In this document: in pieces, positions 1 to 9,600 of the stretch | How positions within the stretch are numbered: position 1 is the first letter of the stretch | How the letters are laid out: each line of letters begins with the position of its first letter | NCBI GenBank assembly: GCA_947169155.1 | Contig: CAMVON010000001.1 | Coordinates: forward strand, 1 to 64,000 | Direction of reading: 5' to 3' | From: an uncultured Clostridiaceae bacterium | Lineage (GTDB): Bacteria; Bacillota; Clostridia; TANB77; CAG-465 | Length of the DNA: 64,000 nucleotides | Position numbers and translations under genes: made by a program | The notes under the pieces: generated by a model | The model's input: the letters and a program-made list of their open reading frames with translations, nothing else | What the model was told of the DNA's origin: nothing | The model's database searches: none

Positions 1-24
1 TAAAGACTAAGAATTAATAAATTT

Positions 25-55
25 AGAGTACACATTTAATTGTGTACTCTTTTTT
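25..55 (+). terminator. Rho-independent terminator at window edge
   Basis: A perfect 10-bp stem (25-34 with 41-50) around a 6-nt loop is followed by a T-run. It ends a gene lying upstream of the window. Confidence 0.85.
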
Positions 56-82
56 GCTATTTTTGTTTAAATATGGTATAAT
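54..82 (+). promoter_or_regulatory. SigA-type promoter of the P-loop kinase-like gene
   Basis: TTGCTA (54-59), a 17-bp spacer and TATAAT (77-82) lie just ahead of the gene at 105. The -35 overlaps the T-run of the upstream terminator. Confidence 0.7.
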
Positions 83-104
83 TAAATAGTCAGGAGAGAT
101 GTAA

Positions 105-608
105 ATGAAGATAGCAATTCTTGGATATACAGGTGCAGGAAAATCTACACTTGCACGTAGAATAGGAGAAAAATATGATATTCCTGTTTTACACTTAGAC
201 AAAGTAAATTATACAAAAAATTGGAAAATTAGAGATATACATGAATCTAAAGAAATAGTAGAAGATTTTTTAGAAAATGAGTCGTGGGTAATTGATGGTA
301 ACTATTCTAAGCTTGAACAAGATAGACGTGTTGAGGAAGCAGATAAAATAATATTTTTAGATTTTCCAAGATTTGAGTGCTTAAAAAGAGCGTATAAAAG
401 ATATAAAGAAAATCTAGGTAAAACGCGTGATGATGTTGCACCAGGAAATACAGAAAAATTTGATTTTATCTTTATTAAGTGGATACTTATTGATGGAAGA
501 AATAAAGAACATCGTGAAAGATATCATAAAATTTGTGAAAAATACAAAGATAAAGTAATTATTTGTAGAAATGAAAAAGAAGTTGAAAAAGTATATAATG
601 AAATATAA
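105..608 (+). CDS. P-loop ATPase, adenylate kinase-like / FlaR-like
   Basis: A 167-residue cytoplasmic protein opening with a textbook Walker A loop (GYTGAGKST, residues 7-15). LHLDKVNY follows, as in the small AAA_17/AAA_18 P-loop kinases often labelled topology modulation protein FlaR. The arrangement (P-loop, an Asp-bearing second strand, IDGNYS, a basic LID-like stretch and a final RN motif near the C-terminus) is that of a nucleoside monophosphate kinase-type fold. The physiological substrate cannot be read from sequence. ATG at 105 follows CAGGAGAG. The gene is monocistronic, between its own promoter and a terminator. Confidence 0.75.
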   Translation: MKIAILGYTGAGKSTLARRIGEKYDIPVLHLDKVNYTKNWKIRDIHESKEIVEDFLENESWVIDGNYSKLEQDRRVEEADKIIFLDFPRFECLKRAYKRYKENLGKTRDDVAPGNTEKFDFIFIKWILIDGRNKEHRERYHKICEKYKDKVIICRNEKEVEKVYNEI

Positions 609-615
609 AAAATTT

Positions 616-645
616 AGCTAAAGAATTAATCTTTAGCTTTTTTTA
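616..645 (+). terminator. Rho-independent terminator
   Basis: A 9-bp stem (616-624 with 630-638), a short AT loop and a T7 run lie directly after the P-loop ATPase gene. Confidence 0.85.
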
Positions 646-715
646 TTGAAAATTTTTTATGTTTTGTGATATTCTATTTATGTATTAGTTTAATTATTTT
701 AGGAGGAATCGTAAA

Positions 716-1906
716 ATGGGTGAACAATATATAACAATGACTAATGATTGTAGTGATTATGTATATGTTGATGCAAAGGATATTACTAATGTAACAGGTG
801 GTCTTAAACCACACGCAGATGCAATAAAGTGGTATAATCCACCATCAAAATATGCAGAGTATTATAATGAATATCATGAATATGATAGAATGGACTTATC
901 TGATGGTAAAGCAAATAATGATGAAGTTTTAGATGATGGCAGATATAATCCTGGATATAGATATATTATATATTCAAGATTAAAACAAACAACAGTAAAA
1001 GTTAGACCATCTCAAGTAAAAGATGTAATTGCTAGAGTATATAATGCAACTAAAAATTCTTTAATGCCTGCAAGTGTTTTAAGACAAATGATGGCAAGAG
1101 AAATTGCTATGCATTTGAATAATTTAAGTATTACTAATGTTATTTGTTCAATAGAAGATATAAATGATGTAATAACTCTTGAAGATATATTTGCTGTTAG
1201 TGAATCAATAGATCCTATAGAGCATGATATATTAAAAAATGAAATAAAACTATATGTTTTTGATCCTAATTTAATTCATTATGCTTCAGATGAGAAGAAG
1301 TTTAAAGCTTTTCAGGATATTAAAAATAGACTTGAAGCAGGCTTTTATAGAAAAAAAATCAATTTCTTAGATATGCTTAGATGGGATAAAAATATGGAAC
1401 CAAAGGAGAGAGCTATGTATCTAAGATGTGGTGTTATTCCAGAAGATGGAGAAGAACCAGAAAGAACATATGATAGAGTAAAAAGAAAAGTTGAAGAAAT
1501 TTATAGTCTATTTGAAAGATATAAAAATGATTATGAAGCTTTTAGAATGAATATATTTAGAAAAATTCAAAAGCCTGTATACCCTGAAAGAAATGAATGG
1601 GATGAAAGATATAATGATGAAGTTATACCTGTTCTTGTTATGCAAGGAATAATAAAGTACTTTAGTGGTATGTATATTTCTAAAGATAGCGAAAAAAATA
1701 TTATTCTTTCTACAGATGATAGACGTAGATTTAGATATGGAAGAGTATATAATGTTGATACTTTAGGTGTTTTTGATTCTACTATGTTTGAACTTGAAAA
1801 AGTTTTAGATATAGAAGAGCTAAGACTTAAAAATATAAATGCAAAGCAAAAAGAACAACAAACACAGGTAAAAGAAGAACCTGAAGAATATCCAATAATT
1901 AGATAA
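716..1906 (+). CDS. Hypothetical protein, 396 aa, soluble
   Basis: I do not recognise the family. The 396-residue product has no signal peptide or membrane segment, so it is probably cytoplasmic. It is rich in Tyr, Asp, Glu and Arg. The first ~100 residues are polar and Tyr/Asp-rich, the middle (about 100-290) looks largely helical, and the tail (about 365-396) is a charged Lys/Gln/Glu stretch ending EEYPIIR. ATG at 716 is preceded by AGGAGG. It stands alone between two terminators, so neighbours give no functional hint. A structural role or a phage-derived origin is possible but not shown. Confidence 0.7.
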   Translation: MGEQYITMTNDCSDYVYVDAKDITNVTGGLKPHADAIKWYNPPSKYAEYYNEYHEYDRMDLSDGKANNDEVLDDGRYNPGYRYIIYSRLKQTTVKVRPSQVKDVIARVYNATKNSLMPASVLRQMMAREIAMHLNNLSITNVICSIEDINDVITLEDIFAVSESIDPIEHDILKNEIKLYVFDPNLIHYASDEKKFKAFQDIKNRLEAGFYRKKINFLDMLRWDKNMEPKERAMYLRCGVIPEDGEEPERTYDRVKRKVEEIYSLFERYKNDYEAFRMNIFRKIQKPVYPERNEWDERYNDEVIPVLVMQGIIKYFSGMYISKDSEKNIILSTDDRRRFRYGRVYNVDTLGVFDSTMFELEKVLDIEELRLKNINAKQKEQQTQVKEEPEEYPIIR

Positions 1907-1908
1907 AA

Positions 1909-1937
1909 AAGTGGAGAGTAGTTATACTCTCCACTTA
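1909..1937. terminator. Bidirectional terminator between convergent genes
   Basis: A perfect 12-bp stem (1909-1920 with 1925-1936) and 4-nt loop sit between the convergent genes ending at 1906 and 1946. The A-run on the plus strand gives a U-tract to the minus transcript; the plus-strand T-tract is weak. Confidence 0.75.
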
Positions 1938-1945
1938 TATATTTT

Positions 1946-2728
1946 CTATGCTATTTTTTTCATAGCATAGTCTGCTAAATAATCAATAGATATAGATTTA
2001 CTTTTATCTATTTGTTTATCATTTAGTATGTCGTCTAATATTTTATTAATACGGTAAATGTTATACCAGTATTCACTTTGTGTCCTTTCACTTGCATTGT
2101 GTCTATTCTTTTCGTTATAGAATTCATTTAAAACTCTACAAATGAAATGACGTGTTTGACGATTATCGTCATGTATATGTTTAAAGAAATTGTCCAAAGA
2201 TGGATGTGATAAATCTTTATCACTTAAAACTCCGAACAAATATAGCGAAGTATAGTGAAATTTTAGATTAGCATCATAAATGTCATTATACTCATTGTAG
2301 AACTTGTTTAAGCTCTTTAGAATTTTAATATTTCTTAGATATTTGTCATAAATATCTTCTGAATTATAAGCAATGTTTTGAACACTTAAATCATTTAGTA
2401 ATCTAAAGAAGTTAACTGGTTCTAATACCTCAAATTGTTCGATAGTTGATTCAACATCCACGATTTTGCAGTTTGGATCATCCTCTAATTCATGTAGAGG
2501 TGTTGCAGCTATAAACATAGCATGTAAAACCACATAATCGATTTTTACATCAAAGTATAGAGGTTCATCTAGCATATCCTCGAAGTAATCGAAAATTTCT
2601 AGTAAATTTTTGTATCTCGGTGTTCCTTCGATACCCTCACGTGTTACGCCAATATAATTGACTTTCCTCATTTTTTGCCCTTCCTCAACGTTGTTAACTT
2701 TGTTTTTTTGTACATTTTCACTAAACAT
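1946..2728 (-). CDS. Hypothetical protein, 260 aa
   Basis: An unrecognised 260-residue soluble protein without signal peptide or membrane helix. The N-terminal ~25 residues are polar and probably disordered. The rest looks mostly helical, with aromatic/Asn-rich segments such as NEFYNEKN and YWYNIYRINKILDD. The start is firm: AAAGGAGG precedes the ATG at 2728. It is transcribed away from the rRNA methyltransferase gene and converges on the 396-aa gene. I see no catalytic motif. It is similar in style, but not obviously in sequence, to the minus-strand unknowns at 37137 and 37756. Confidence 0.7.
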   Translation of the reverse strand: MFSENVQKNKVNNVEEGQKMRKVNYIGVTREGIEGTPRYKNLLEIFDYFEDMLDEPLYFDVKIDYVVLHAMFIAATPLHELEDDPNCKIVDVESTIEQFEVLEPVNFFRLLNDLSVQNIAYNSEDIYDKYLRNIKILKSLNKFYNEYNDIYDANLKFHYTSLYLFGVLSDKDLSHPSLDNFFKHIHDDNRQTRHFICRVLNEFYNEKNRHNASERTQSEYWYNIYRINKILDDILNDKQIDKSKSISIDYLADYAMKKIA

Positions 2729-2846
2729 ACAATTCCTCCTTTAATAAAAATTTCTTCTTTCGTTATCTCAATTATGGATAACGTATAATGTATATACCCC
2801 CTGAGCCATAATTATAACACACTTTACATAAAAAAACAACATTTTC

Positions 2847-2875
2847 TTTACAATTTATAATGAAAATGGTATAAT
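2847..2875 (+). promoter_or_regulatory. SigA-type promoter of the rRNA methyltransferase gene
   Basis: TTTACA (2847-2852), 17-bp spacer, TATAAT (2870-2875). The predicted transcript begins about 2882, so the TTG at 2886 would leave almost no leader, which supports the ATG start at 2901. Confidence 0.8.
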
Positions 2876-2900
2876 TTATGCGTATTTGAAAGGATTTATT

Positions 2901-4121
2901 ATGAAAAACGATAGAATTTATACAAAAATAATTATAGATAAAAAGGGTGAAAAGCAACAACAAGTTGGTCATCCTTGGGTATACGACAATGAAGTGGTAT
3001 CAGTTGAAGGAGAATACTCTAATGGGGATATAGTAGATGTTGTATCTCTCAAAGGAAAATATCTAGGTTCTGGCTTTATTAATGACAATTCTAAAATCAG
3101 AGTAAGGATAATCTCTAGAAATGCAAATGATACTTTTGATGAGGCTTTTTTTGAAAGAAGACTTAGATATGCTTGGAATTATAGAAAAACTGTAATGGGT
3201 GAGGATATTTCTTGTTGTAGAATAATATTTGGTGAGGCAGATGAGTTTCCAGGACTTACTATAGATAGATTTAATGATATTTTAGTTGCACAAGTTTTAT
3301 CTTTAGGAATAGAGAAACGAAAAGATATAATATTTAATCTATTATATAAAATTTTAAAAGAAGATGGACAAGAAATAGTTGGATTATATGAAAGAAATGA
3401 TGTAGCTATTCGAGTACTTGAAGGAATGGAAGAGTATAAAGGATATTACAAACTTGATGGAGTAGATATTCCAAATTATACTAAAACTCAAATTGTAGAA
3501 AATGGAATTATATATAATGTTGATGTAGAAAATGGACAAAAAACAGGATTTTTCTTAGATCAAAAGTATAATAGGTTAGCAATTTCTAAAATAGCACAAG
3601 GAAAGAAAGTCTTAGACTGTTTTACACATACTGGTTCATTTGCACTTAATGCTGCAAAAGGACAAGCTCAAAGAGTTACTGCAGTTGATGTTTCAGAGCT
3701 TGCAATAAACCAAGCAAAGGAAAATGCAAAGTTAAATAATTTAGAAGATAAGATGGACTTTTTAATTGCAGATGTTTTTGACTTACTTCCAACAATAAAA
3801 CCGGGGGATTATGATTTTATTATACTAGATCCTCCTGCATTTACTAAATCTCGTAAAACAATTGAAAATGCAAAACGTGGATATAAGCAAATAAATTATA
3901 GGGCAATGAAAGCTTTGCCTCGTGGAGGATACTTAGCTACAGCATCTTGTTCACATTTTATGAATGAAGAAAAATTTATTGAAATGTTAAAAGATGCAGC
4001 AATGGAGGCAGGAGTTAGACTTAGACAAATAGAAAAAAGACAACAAGCACCAGATCATCCAATATTATTAAATGTAGATGAGACAGATTATTTAAAATTC
4101 TTTATATTTCAAATAGTATAA
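2901..4121 (+). CDS. Class I SAM-dependent rRNA (cytosine-C5) methyltransferase, RlmI family
   Basis: This 406-residue protein has the RlmI/YccW layout: an N-terminal PUA-like RNA-binding domain (about 1-75), a linker domain, and a Rossmann methyltransferase domain from about 190. The SAM site reads LDCFTHTGSFALNAAKG, followed by the acidic VTAVDVSE. The catalytic region is ILDPPAFTKS, and a second Cys lies in TASCSH. Family members methylate C5 of a cytosine in 23S rRNA (C1962 in E. coli). ATG at 2901 was chosen because GAAAGGA precedes it and the upstream TTG overlaps the expected transcription start. The exact target in this organism is inferred. Confidence 0.88.
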   Translation: MKNDRIYTKIIIDKKGEKQQQVGHPWVYDNEVVSVEGEYSNGDIVDVVSLKGKYLGSGFINDNSKIRVRIISRNANDTFDEAFFERRLRYAWNYRKTVMGEDISCCRIIFGEADEFPGLTIDRFNDILVAQVLSLGIEKRKDIIFNLLYKILKEDGQEIVGLYERNDVAIRVLEGMEEYKGYYKLDGVDIPNYTKTQIVENGIIYNVDVENGQKTGFFLDQKYNRLAISKIAQGKKVLDCFTHTGSFALNAAKGQAQRVTAVDVSELAINQAKENAKLNNLEDKMDFLIADVFDLLPTIKPGDYDFIILDPPAFTKSRKTIENAKRGYKQINYRAMKALPRGGYLATASCSHFMNEEKFIEMLKDAAMEAGVRLRQIEKRQQAPDHPILLNVDETDYLKFFIFQIV

Positions 4122-4125
4122 AAAC

Positions 4126-4158
4126 AAGGTAGTACTTTTTAGTACTACCTTTATTTTT
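4126..4158. terminator. Bidirectional terminator
   Basis: An 11-bp perfect stem (4126-4136 with 4141-4151) with loop TTTT and T/A-rich flanks serves the convergent genes on both sides. Confidence 0.85.
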
Positions 4159-4170
4159 GTGTATCTATAT

Positions 4171-4650
4171 TTATATATCCTTTTCGTTTGTATCAATTAA
4201 TTTGTAATTAATTTTTTGTTCTTTTTTATTAACTTTTAGTTTATAAATTCTTTCAGTAATATGTTTAGTACCATCTTCATTTTGATATGATACTTCAATT
4301 CCAAGTTTTTGATCTTTTAGATAAAAATGATTGTTAATAGTGTATAGCTTTGCTGGCTTTTCTATAGCATAATTATCTAAGAATTCATTAAGTGTATTCT
4401 CTTGGCTAATTACATAATGATTATATGTGACAAAGTTTACATGTACTGTGTTATCTGGTTTGATACCATCATTTTGAGTCAATGTTTCATTAAATATTTC
4501 TGTATATATATCTTTAAGAAGGCTTACTTGTCTTGCATCATCTGAAATATAGCCTAGCTTTTTATTTCTATTTGTTAATTTTATCATAAAAAATAGTGAG
4601 ATAATAATTGCTAAAGATATTAAAATTAACGCCCAATATCTTTTTCTCAT
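4171..4650 (-). CDS. Hypothetical membrane-anchored protein, 159 aa
   Basis: An N-terminal signal-anchor helix (about residues 6-25, RYWALILISLAIIISLFFMI) is followed by an extracytoplasmic domain of about 130 residues with alternating strand-like segments (VHVNFVTYNHYVI, KLYTINNHFYLKDQ). No Cys lipobox or catalytic motif is visible. The ATG at 4650 is preferred over the GTG nine bases upstream because GAGGTG sits 6 nt before it. Function unknown; the shape suggests a small beta-rich domain at the outer membrane face, possibly envelope related. Confidence 0.65.
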   Translation of the reverse strand: MRKRYWALILISLAIIISLFFMIKLTNRNKKLGYISDDARQVSLLKDIYTEIFNETLTQNDGIKPDNTVHVNFVTYNHYVISQENTLNEFLDNYAIEKPAKLYTINNHFYLKDQKLGIEVSYQNEDGTKHITERIYKLKVNKKEQKINYKLIDTNEKDI

Positions 4651-4780
4651 ATACAACACCTCACAAAAATTATATCATAGTAAAAATAATTAAACAATAT
4701 TTTGACAAAATATTATATGTGTTATTTTTTTCTTTTAATTTTACTTTCTATGTAGTATAATCAAGATGTAAGGTGGAATT

Positions 4781-6025
4781 ATGATTTTAAAAGAAAAAGT
4801 AGATTATTGCTTAGGATGTGTAAATAAGAATTGTAAAAGTGGATGTCCGTTATCTAATGATATTACTCAAAGTATAAAATATGTAAAAGAAGGAAATATG
4901 GAACTTGCATATAAAGAGTTCTCTAAGACATCATTTTTGTCTAGTATTTGTGGTAGAGTATGTCCTCATACAAAACAATGTCAGTCAAAATGTGTTAGAG
5001 CAATAAAAGGAGAACCTGTAGATATTGGATATATAGAATCTGTAGTAGGAGACTATGGACTAGATAATAATATACCATTTGAAAACACAGAAAATACAGA
5101 AATAATTCATAAAAAAGTTGCAATTGTTGGTAGTGGACCATGTGGTATTACATGTGCAGCTAAACTAAAACAATTGGGTATTGAAACTGTTGATATTTAT
5201 GATAAAAAATCATATCTTGGAGGTCTTCTTATTCATGGTATTCCAGAATTTAGATTACCTAAGGAAATAGTAGAAAAAGCATATAAGAAAATTATAGATT
5301 TAGGTGTAAATGTACATTTAAATTGTAATCTTGGAAAAGATGTAACTTTAGATGAATTAAAGGGAAAATATGATGCAGTATTAATTGCAATAGGTTCAAA
5401 TATTTCAACGCATATGGGAATTGAGGGAGAGACACTTGATGGAGTATATGGTGCAAATGAACTATTAGAATATAGAGATTTCCCAGATTTTACAGGTAAA
5501 ACAGTAATGGTAAATGGTGGCGGAAATGTTGCAATGGATGCTTGTCGTACAATAAAACGTCTTGGAGCAAAAGATGTATTTGTTATATATAGAAGAGCTG
5601 AAGAACAGATGTCAGCTGAGAAAAAAGAAATTAAAGAGGCAAAAGAAGAAGGAATTAAGTTCTTATTTCAAAATAATATAGTAAGAATTATTGGAGATAA
5701 GAAAGTTGAAAAAATCGAGTGTATAAAAACAGAACTTGTAGACAAAGGAGAAGGACGTTTATCTCCTGTTAATATTGAAGGTTCAAACTATTTTGTTGAT
5801 GTAGACTATCTTGTTATGGCAATTGGTTCAAAAATGGAAAATGGAGTTGTAGATTCTCTTGAAAAAAATGATTGGGGAAAGATAAAAGTGGATGAACATT
5901 ATAGAACTAGTATGGATAAAGTATATGCAGCAGGAGATGTAGCGGGAGTTAAATCTACAATAGCATGGGCAAGTTTTTCTGGAAGAGAGGCAGCAATAAA
6001 TATATATGAAGATTTTAAAAAATAG
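4781..6025 (+). CDS. GltD-like NAD(P)H-dependent FAD oxidoreductase
   Basis: A 414-residue flavoprotein related to the glutamate synthase small subunit, NfnL and dihydropyrimidine dehydrogenase. Residues ~8-80 hold eight cysteines in two groups (YCLGC...NCKSGC and CGRVC...QCQSKC), as in the N-terminal [4Fe-4S] domain. An FAD dinucleotide site (VAIVGSGPCG) follows at ~112, an NAD(P) site (VNGGGNVAMDAC) at ~245, and the closing FAD motif YAAGDVAG near 385. No glutamate synthase large subunit or NfnS partner is adjacent; the next gene is a Nudix hydrolase 9 bp on. The electron acceptor is therefore unknown. Start ATG 4781 follows AAGGTGG. Confidence 0.8.
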   Translation: MILKEKVDYCLGCVNKNCKSGCPLSNDITQSIKYVKEGNMELAYKEFSKTSFLSSICGRVCPHTKQCQSKCVRAIKGEPVDIGYIESVVGDYGLDNNIPFENTENTEIIHKKVAIVGSGPCGITCAAKLKQLGIETVDIYDKKSYLGGLLIHGIPEFRLPKEIVEKAYKKIIDLGVNVHLNCNLGKDVTLDELKGKYDAVLIAIGSNISTHMGIEGETLDGVYGANELLEYRDFPDFTGKTVMVNGGGNVAMDACRTIKRLGAKDVFVIYRRAEEQMSAEKKEIKEAKEEGIKFLFQNNIVRIIGDKKVEKIECIKTELVDKGEGRLSPVNIEGSNYFVDVDYLVMAIGSKMENGVVDSLEKNDWGKIKVDEHYRTSMDKVYAAGDVAGVKSTIAWASFSGREAAINIYEDFKK

Positions 6026-6034
6026 GAGGTTAAG

Positions 6035-6529
6035 ATGAAAAACAGAGATATATCTTTAATGATTGGTAAAGTTAAGTTTAATTTTAGAGTTGGCATAATT
6101 ATTGAATATAATGGAAAAGTTTTAATTGAAAGAAATCCTAAAATAGATTATGGGGTAATACCTGGTGGAAGGGTTAAAACTTTAGAAGATGTTAAATCTG
6201 CACTAATTCGTGAGCTTGAGGAAGAAATGCACATTAAACTTAATAAGCGTGAATTAGTACTTCAAAATTTTATAGAGAATTTTTATATATTTAATGATGT
6301 ACCAACGCATGAAATATATGTTGTATATAGGACAAGACTTAACAAAAATAGTGAACTATTAAAAAGAGATAAACTAATTAATTATGATTCCAAAGCCAAT
6401 TACTATGAATTTGTAGATATTAAAGATATAGATAAAGAGAAAATAAAACCTTTTGTTTTGAAAAAATTTATAAAAAGAGCAAGATTTAAAACCGCTGTTG
6501 TAAGGTTTAAAAATATAGATAGAGATTAA
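6035..6529 (+). CDS. Nudix hydrolase
   Basis: A 164-residue Nudix-fold protein. The Nudix box begins at about residue 46 (GGRVKTLEDVKSAL, then RELEEEMHI), with the invariant Gly, the REL segment and paired Glu residues that bind divalent metal. The usual Gly near the end of the box is replaced (EEMHI), a tolerated variation. Such enzymes hydrolyse nucleoside diphosphates linked to another moiety; the substrate is not predictable here. ATG at 6035 follows AGGAGG. It lies 9 bp after the flavoprotein gene and before a terminator, so the two probably form one operon. Confidence 0.82.
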   Translation: MKNRDISLMIGKVKFNFRVGIIIEYNGKVLIERNPKIDYGVIPGGRVKTLEDVKSALIRELEEEMHIKLNKRELVLQNFIENFYIFNDVPTHEIYVVYRTRLNKNSELLKRDKLINYDSKANYYEFVDIKDIDKEKIKPFVLKKFIKRARFKTAVVRFKNIDRD

Positions 6530-6534
6530 TTTTT

Positions 6535-6562
6535 AAGGTAGCATGAAAATGCTATCTTTTTG
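6535..6562 (+). terminator. Rho-independent terminator
   Basis: A 10-bp stem with one G-U pair (6535-6544 with 6549-6558), GAAA loop and T-tract closes the flavoprotein-Nudix operon. Confidence 0.85.
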
Positions 6563-6679
6563 TAATTTATTTGTAATAAATGTATATGGTTTTATGCAAT
6601 AATAAGCTATATAGTTAAAACGTGTATTTATATATGATATTATTATAATTGTAAAGAAAGGAAAAAGAGGGGATATTAT

Positions 6680-9600
6680 ATGAAAAAAGTACTTAAAATA
6701 TTTATTGCTGTTGTATTATGTTTAGTTATGACTTTAAATTCTAAAGCATTTGCATCATACAACTTAGTAAGAGTAGAAAACCTTGGTGGTGTTTGGGCTT
6801 TCCATTGGAATTCATATATAAGAAGACCATCAAATACAGAGCTATTTCATTTGAATAATGGTTCAGAAGAAAGACTTGCTTTTTGTGTTCAAAAATTAGT
6901 TCATACTTCCCAAGGTGTTGTTTATGATGATCCACTTGTAATAGATAGTGGAACTGTATTAAGCAACTACTCTTATATGCCAATGGTTTCAATACTTGCA
7001 GGTGTACCTGGAAATACAGTAGATAACTATTGGAATAACCTACTAAATGCTGAGGTAAAAAGATCTTTAAATATAGCATATGTATGGTGGAGAACATACT
7101 GTCCAGATGATTTGGCGGGAGCTTCTGCTGTAGCATGTTTTTACTGGTCACAATCTATGGGTGCTGCTGGTAAATATATGGAAGATCATCTTGATAGAAC
7201 TATATTTTCTGGACCTACTGGACCTGCTCCAACAGGACTTACAGATGGATATAGATATTATTCATTTAAAACATATGCGCAAGCTGAGGCTGAACGTACA
7301 GCATTTTACGCAGGAATGTTCAACCCAGATATGGTTGAAAGAAGTAATGCTCGTTTAAGAGAATTAATCGCTTATTATGAAGCATTTGACTACACAATGC
7401 CTGAACTTGTATGTACTTCAGATGTTAAAACATTACATCCTGGCCAAAGCGTAACATGGACTGATACAAAAGGAAAAATAGCTAACACTACAGAATGGAC
7501 ACTAGATACTAGTGCATTACCTGCAGGCGTTAGTGTTTCAAGAAATGGAAATAATGTAATATTTACAGCATCAAATGATTATGTTGGAACAAATGATTTT
7601 TCATTTACTTTAACAAGATTTAAAAATAGTAATAATGGTGGCTATTCTAGAATGTATGGTAATGCTGCTGGTAACCAAATTCTTTATGAAGGAGCTTTAC
7701 CAGCAAGAAGTGTATCATATACTCAAAAAGCTACATCTATTAAATTACAAATTGCAAAACATGGAAATGATCCAAGACCACAAGGAGATGCAGATTTAAA
7801 TAATGCACAATACAGAATATGGAATGCAGAAGGAACTGTAAATGAGAATGCAACATTAACAAGAGGAGATAATGGAGCAGTTACTTACACAACTGATTGG
7901 ATTGAACCAGGAACATATTATGCAAAAGAAACTGTAGCTCCAACAGGATATAACTTAAGTGATGAAACTTATGAATTTGTATTAACTGCAGCTGATAGTA
8001 ATAATGTAGTAAACACTAGAGATGTTTATGAAACAGTTAAAGAAAATAATGTAGTTATTCACAAACAAGTTGGCGCAACTTCAAACACTGAACAACAACC
8101 ACTTGATCAATGTGAATTTACAGCAACACTTATTTCAGATAGATCAGTTCAATTTGTAAGTGAAGCAACTGATATGGGTGTTTATACAATTAAAGATTTA
8201 CCATATGGTACTTATGAAGTTGAAGAAACTGTAACTTCACCTATTGCATTAACTGCAGATAAATTTACAATATTTGTTGAAAAAGATAGAACAGAAAGAG
8301 ATCCTTATACAGTTGCAGATGCTACTTTTGAAACAGAAAATCTTGCTCAAGATCCAACTAGAACAAAATGGACTGATGTTGAAAATAACTTGGTAGATAT
8401 ACCAAAAGTTATGATAATAAATATGCATAAGGTAGATTTTGATAAAGCAGAATCTGATTCAAAAACATATACTCAAGGCGATGCTACTTTAGAAGGAGCT
8501 ATCTATGAAATTTATAGATATGATCCTATGACTGATGATTATACTGAATATGTATATGATATTACAGTAGATCATATAGATGACCAAGGATATTGGACAG
8601 CCACTTCAGATGAACTTGCTGTAGGAAAATATATGGTTAAGGAGAAAATTAAATCTTCTGAAACAGTAGATGGTGTAACATATGATTATTCATATGCTGA
8701 AGGTTACTTATCTGATCCAGAAACATATTATTTTGATCAAAACCCTGCAGATCAAACTGTAAGACTTACAACTCATGAATTAACTTCAAGAGAAAATGTA
8801 ATTAGAGGGGCAGTTTATGTAGAAAAATTTGATGAAGATAGAAATAATCAAGATATAGATAATGATTCAGAAAAAGCACCATCAGCAGGTGCAATATTAA
8901 GATTAACTCTAGATTCAAATCCAGAAATATATTATACTGTAAAACTAGATGATCATGGATATGGAGAGTTTATTGAAACAAACGATGAAACTCATACATC
9001 AACTGCAGTTCATGATAGTAAAGCAGCATATTATCCATATACTATCCCTTATGGTAAATATACTATAACTGAGGATAAAGAAGCTGATGGCGGTGAAAAC
9101 ACAAGCTTCTATATTCAACCAGAAGATGTTACAATTACAAAACAAGCTCAAAAAGAGTACAGAATAATGTCAGATGAAGCTGTACCAACTTGGGTAAAAA
9201 TAACTAAAAGAGATAACACAACAGGAGAAATAATTCCTCTTGCTGGAAGCAAATATAAAATTTGGGATGTAAATGCTCAATGTTTTGTTAGTATGAAAGT
9301 TGGAGTTGGAAATTATGTTGAAGAATTTGCAACAAATGAAGAAGGATATTTCTATACTCCACAAAAATTGAATCCAGGAGATTATGTATTATATGAAATA
9401 CAAGCTCCACAAGGATATTATTTACAAGATGAATGGAGATTACCAGAGAATGATTCAGATTTAGGAGATGCAACAAAAGGTGGTAAAGCATTCAAACTAG
9501 ATAAACTTGCAACTGGACTAACTATTGATGCTACAAATCCAGGTCAAGTTGAAACTGGTGAACTAGAATATGGTGTAGATATTAGAGATAATCCATTATA

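Noticed and set aside
2772-2972. 66-codon minus-strand ORF over the methyltransferase promoter
   Set aside because: It covers a good plus-strand promoter and gene start, has low-complexity composition and no supporting signal.
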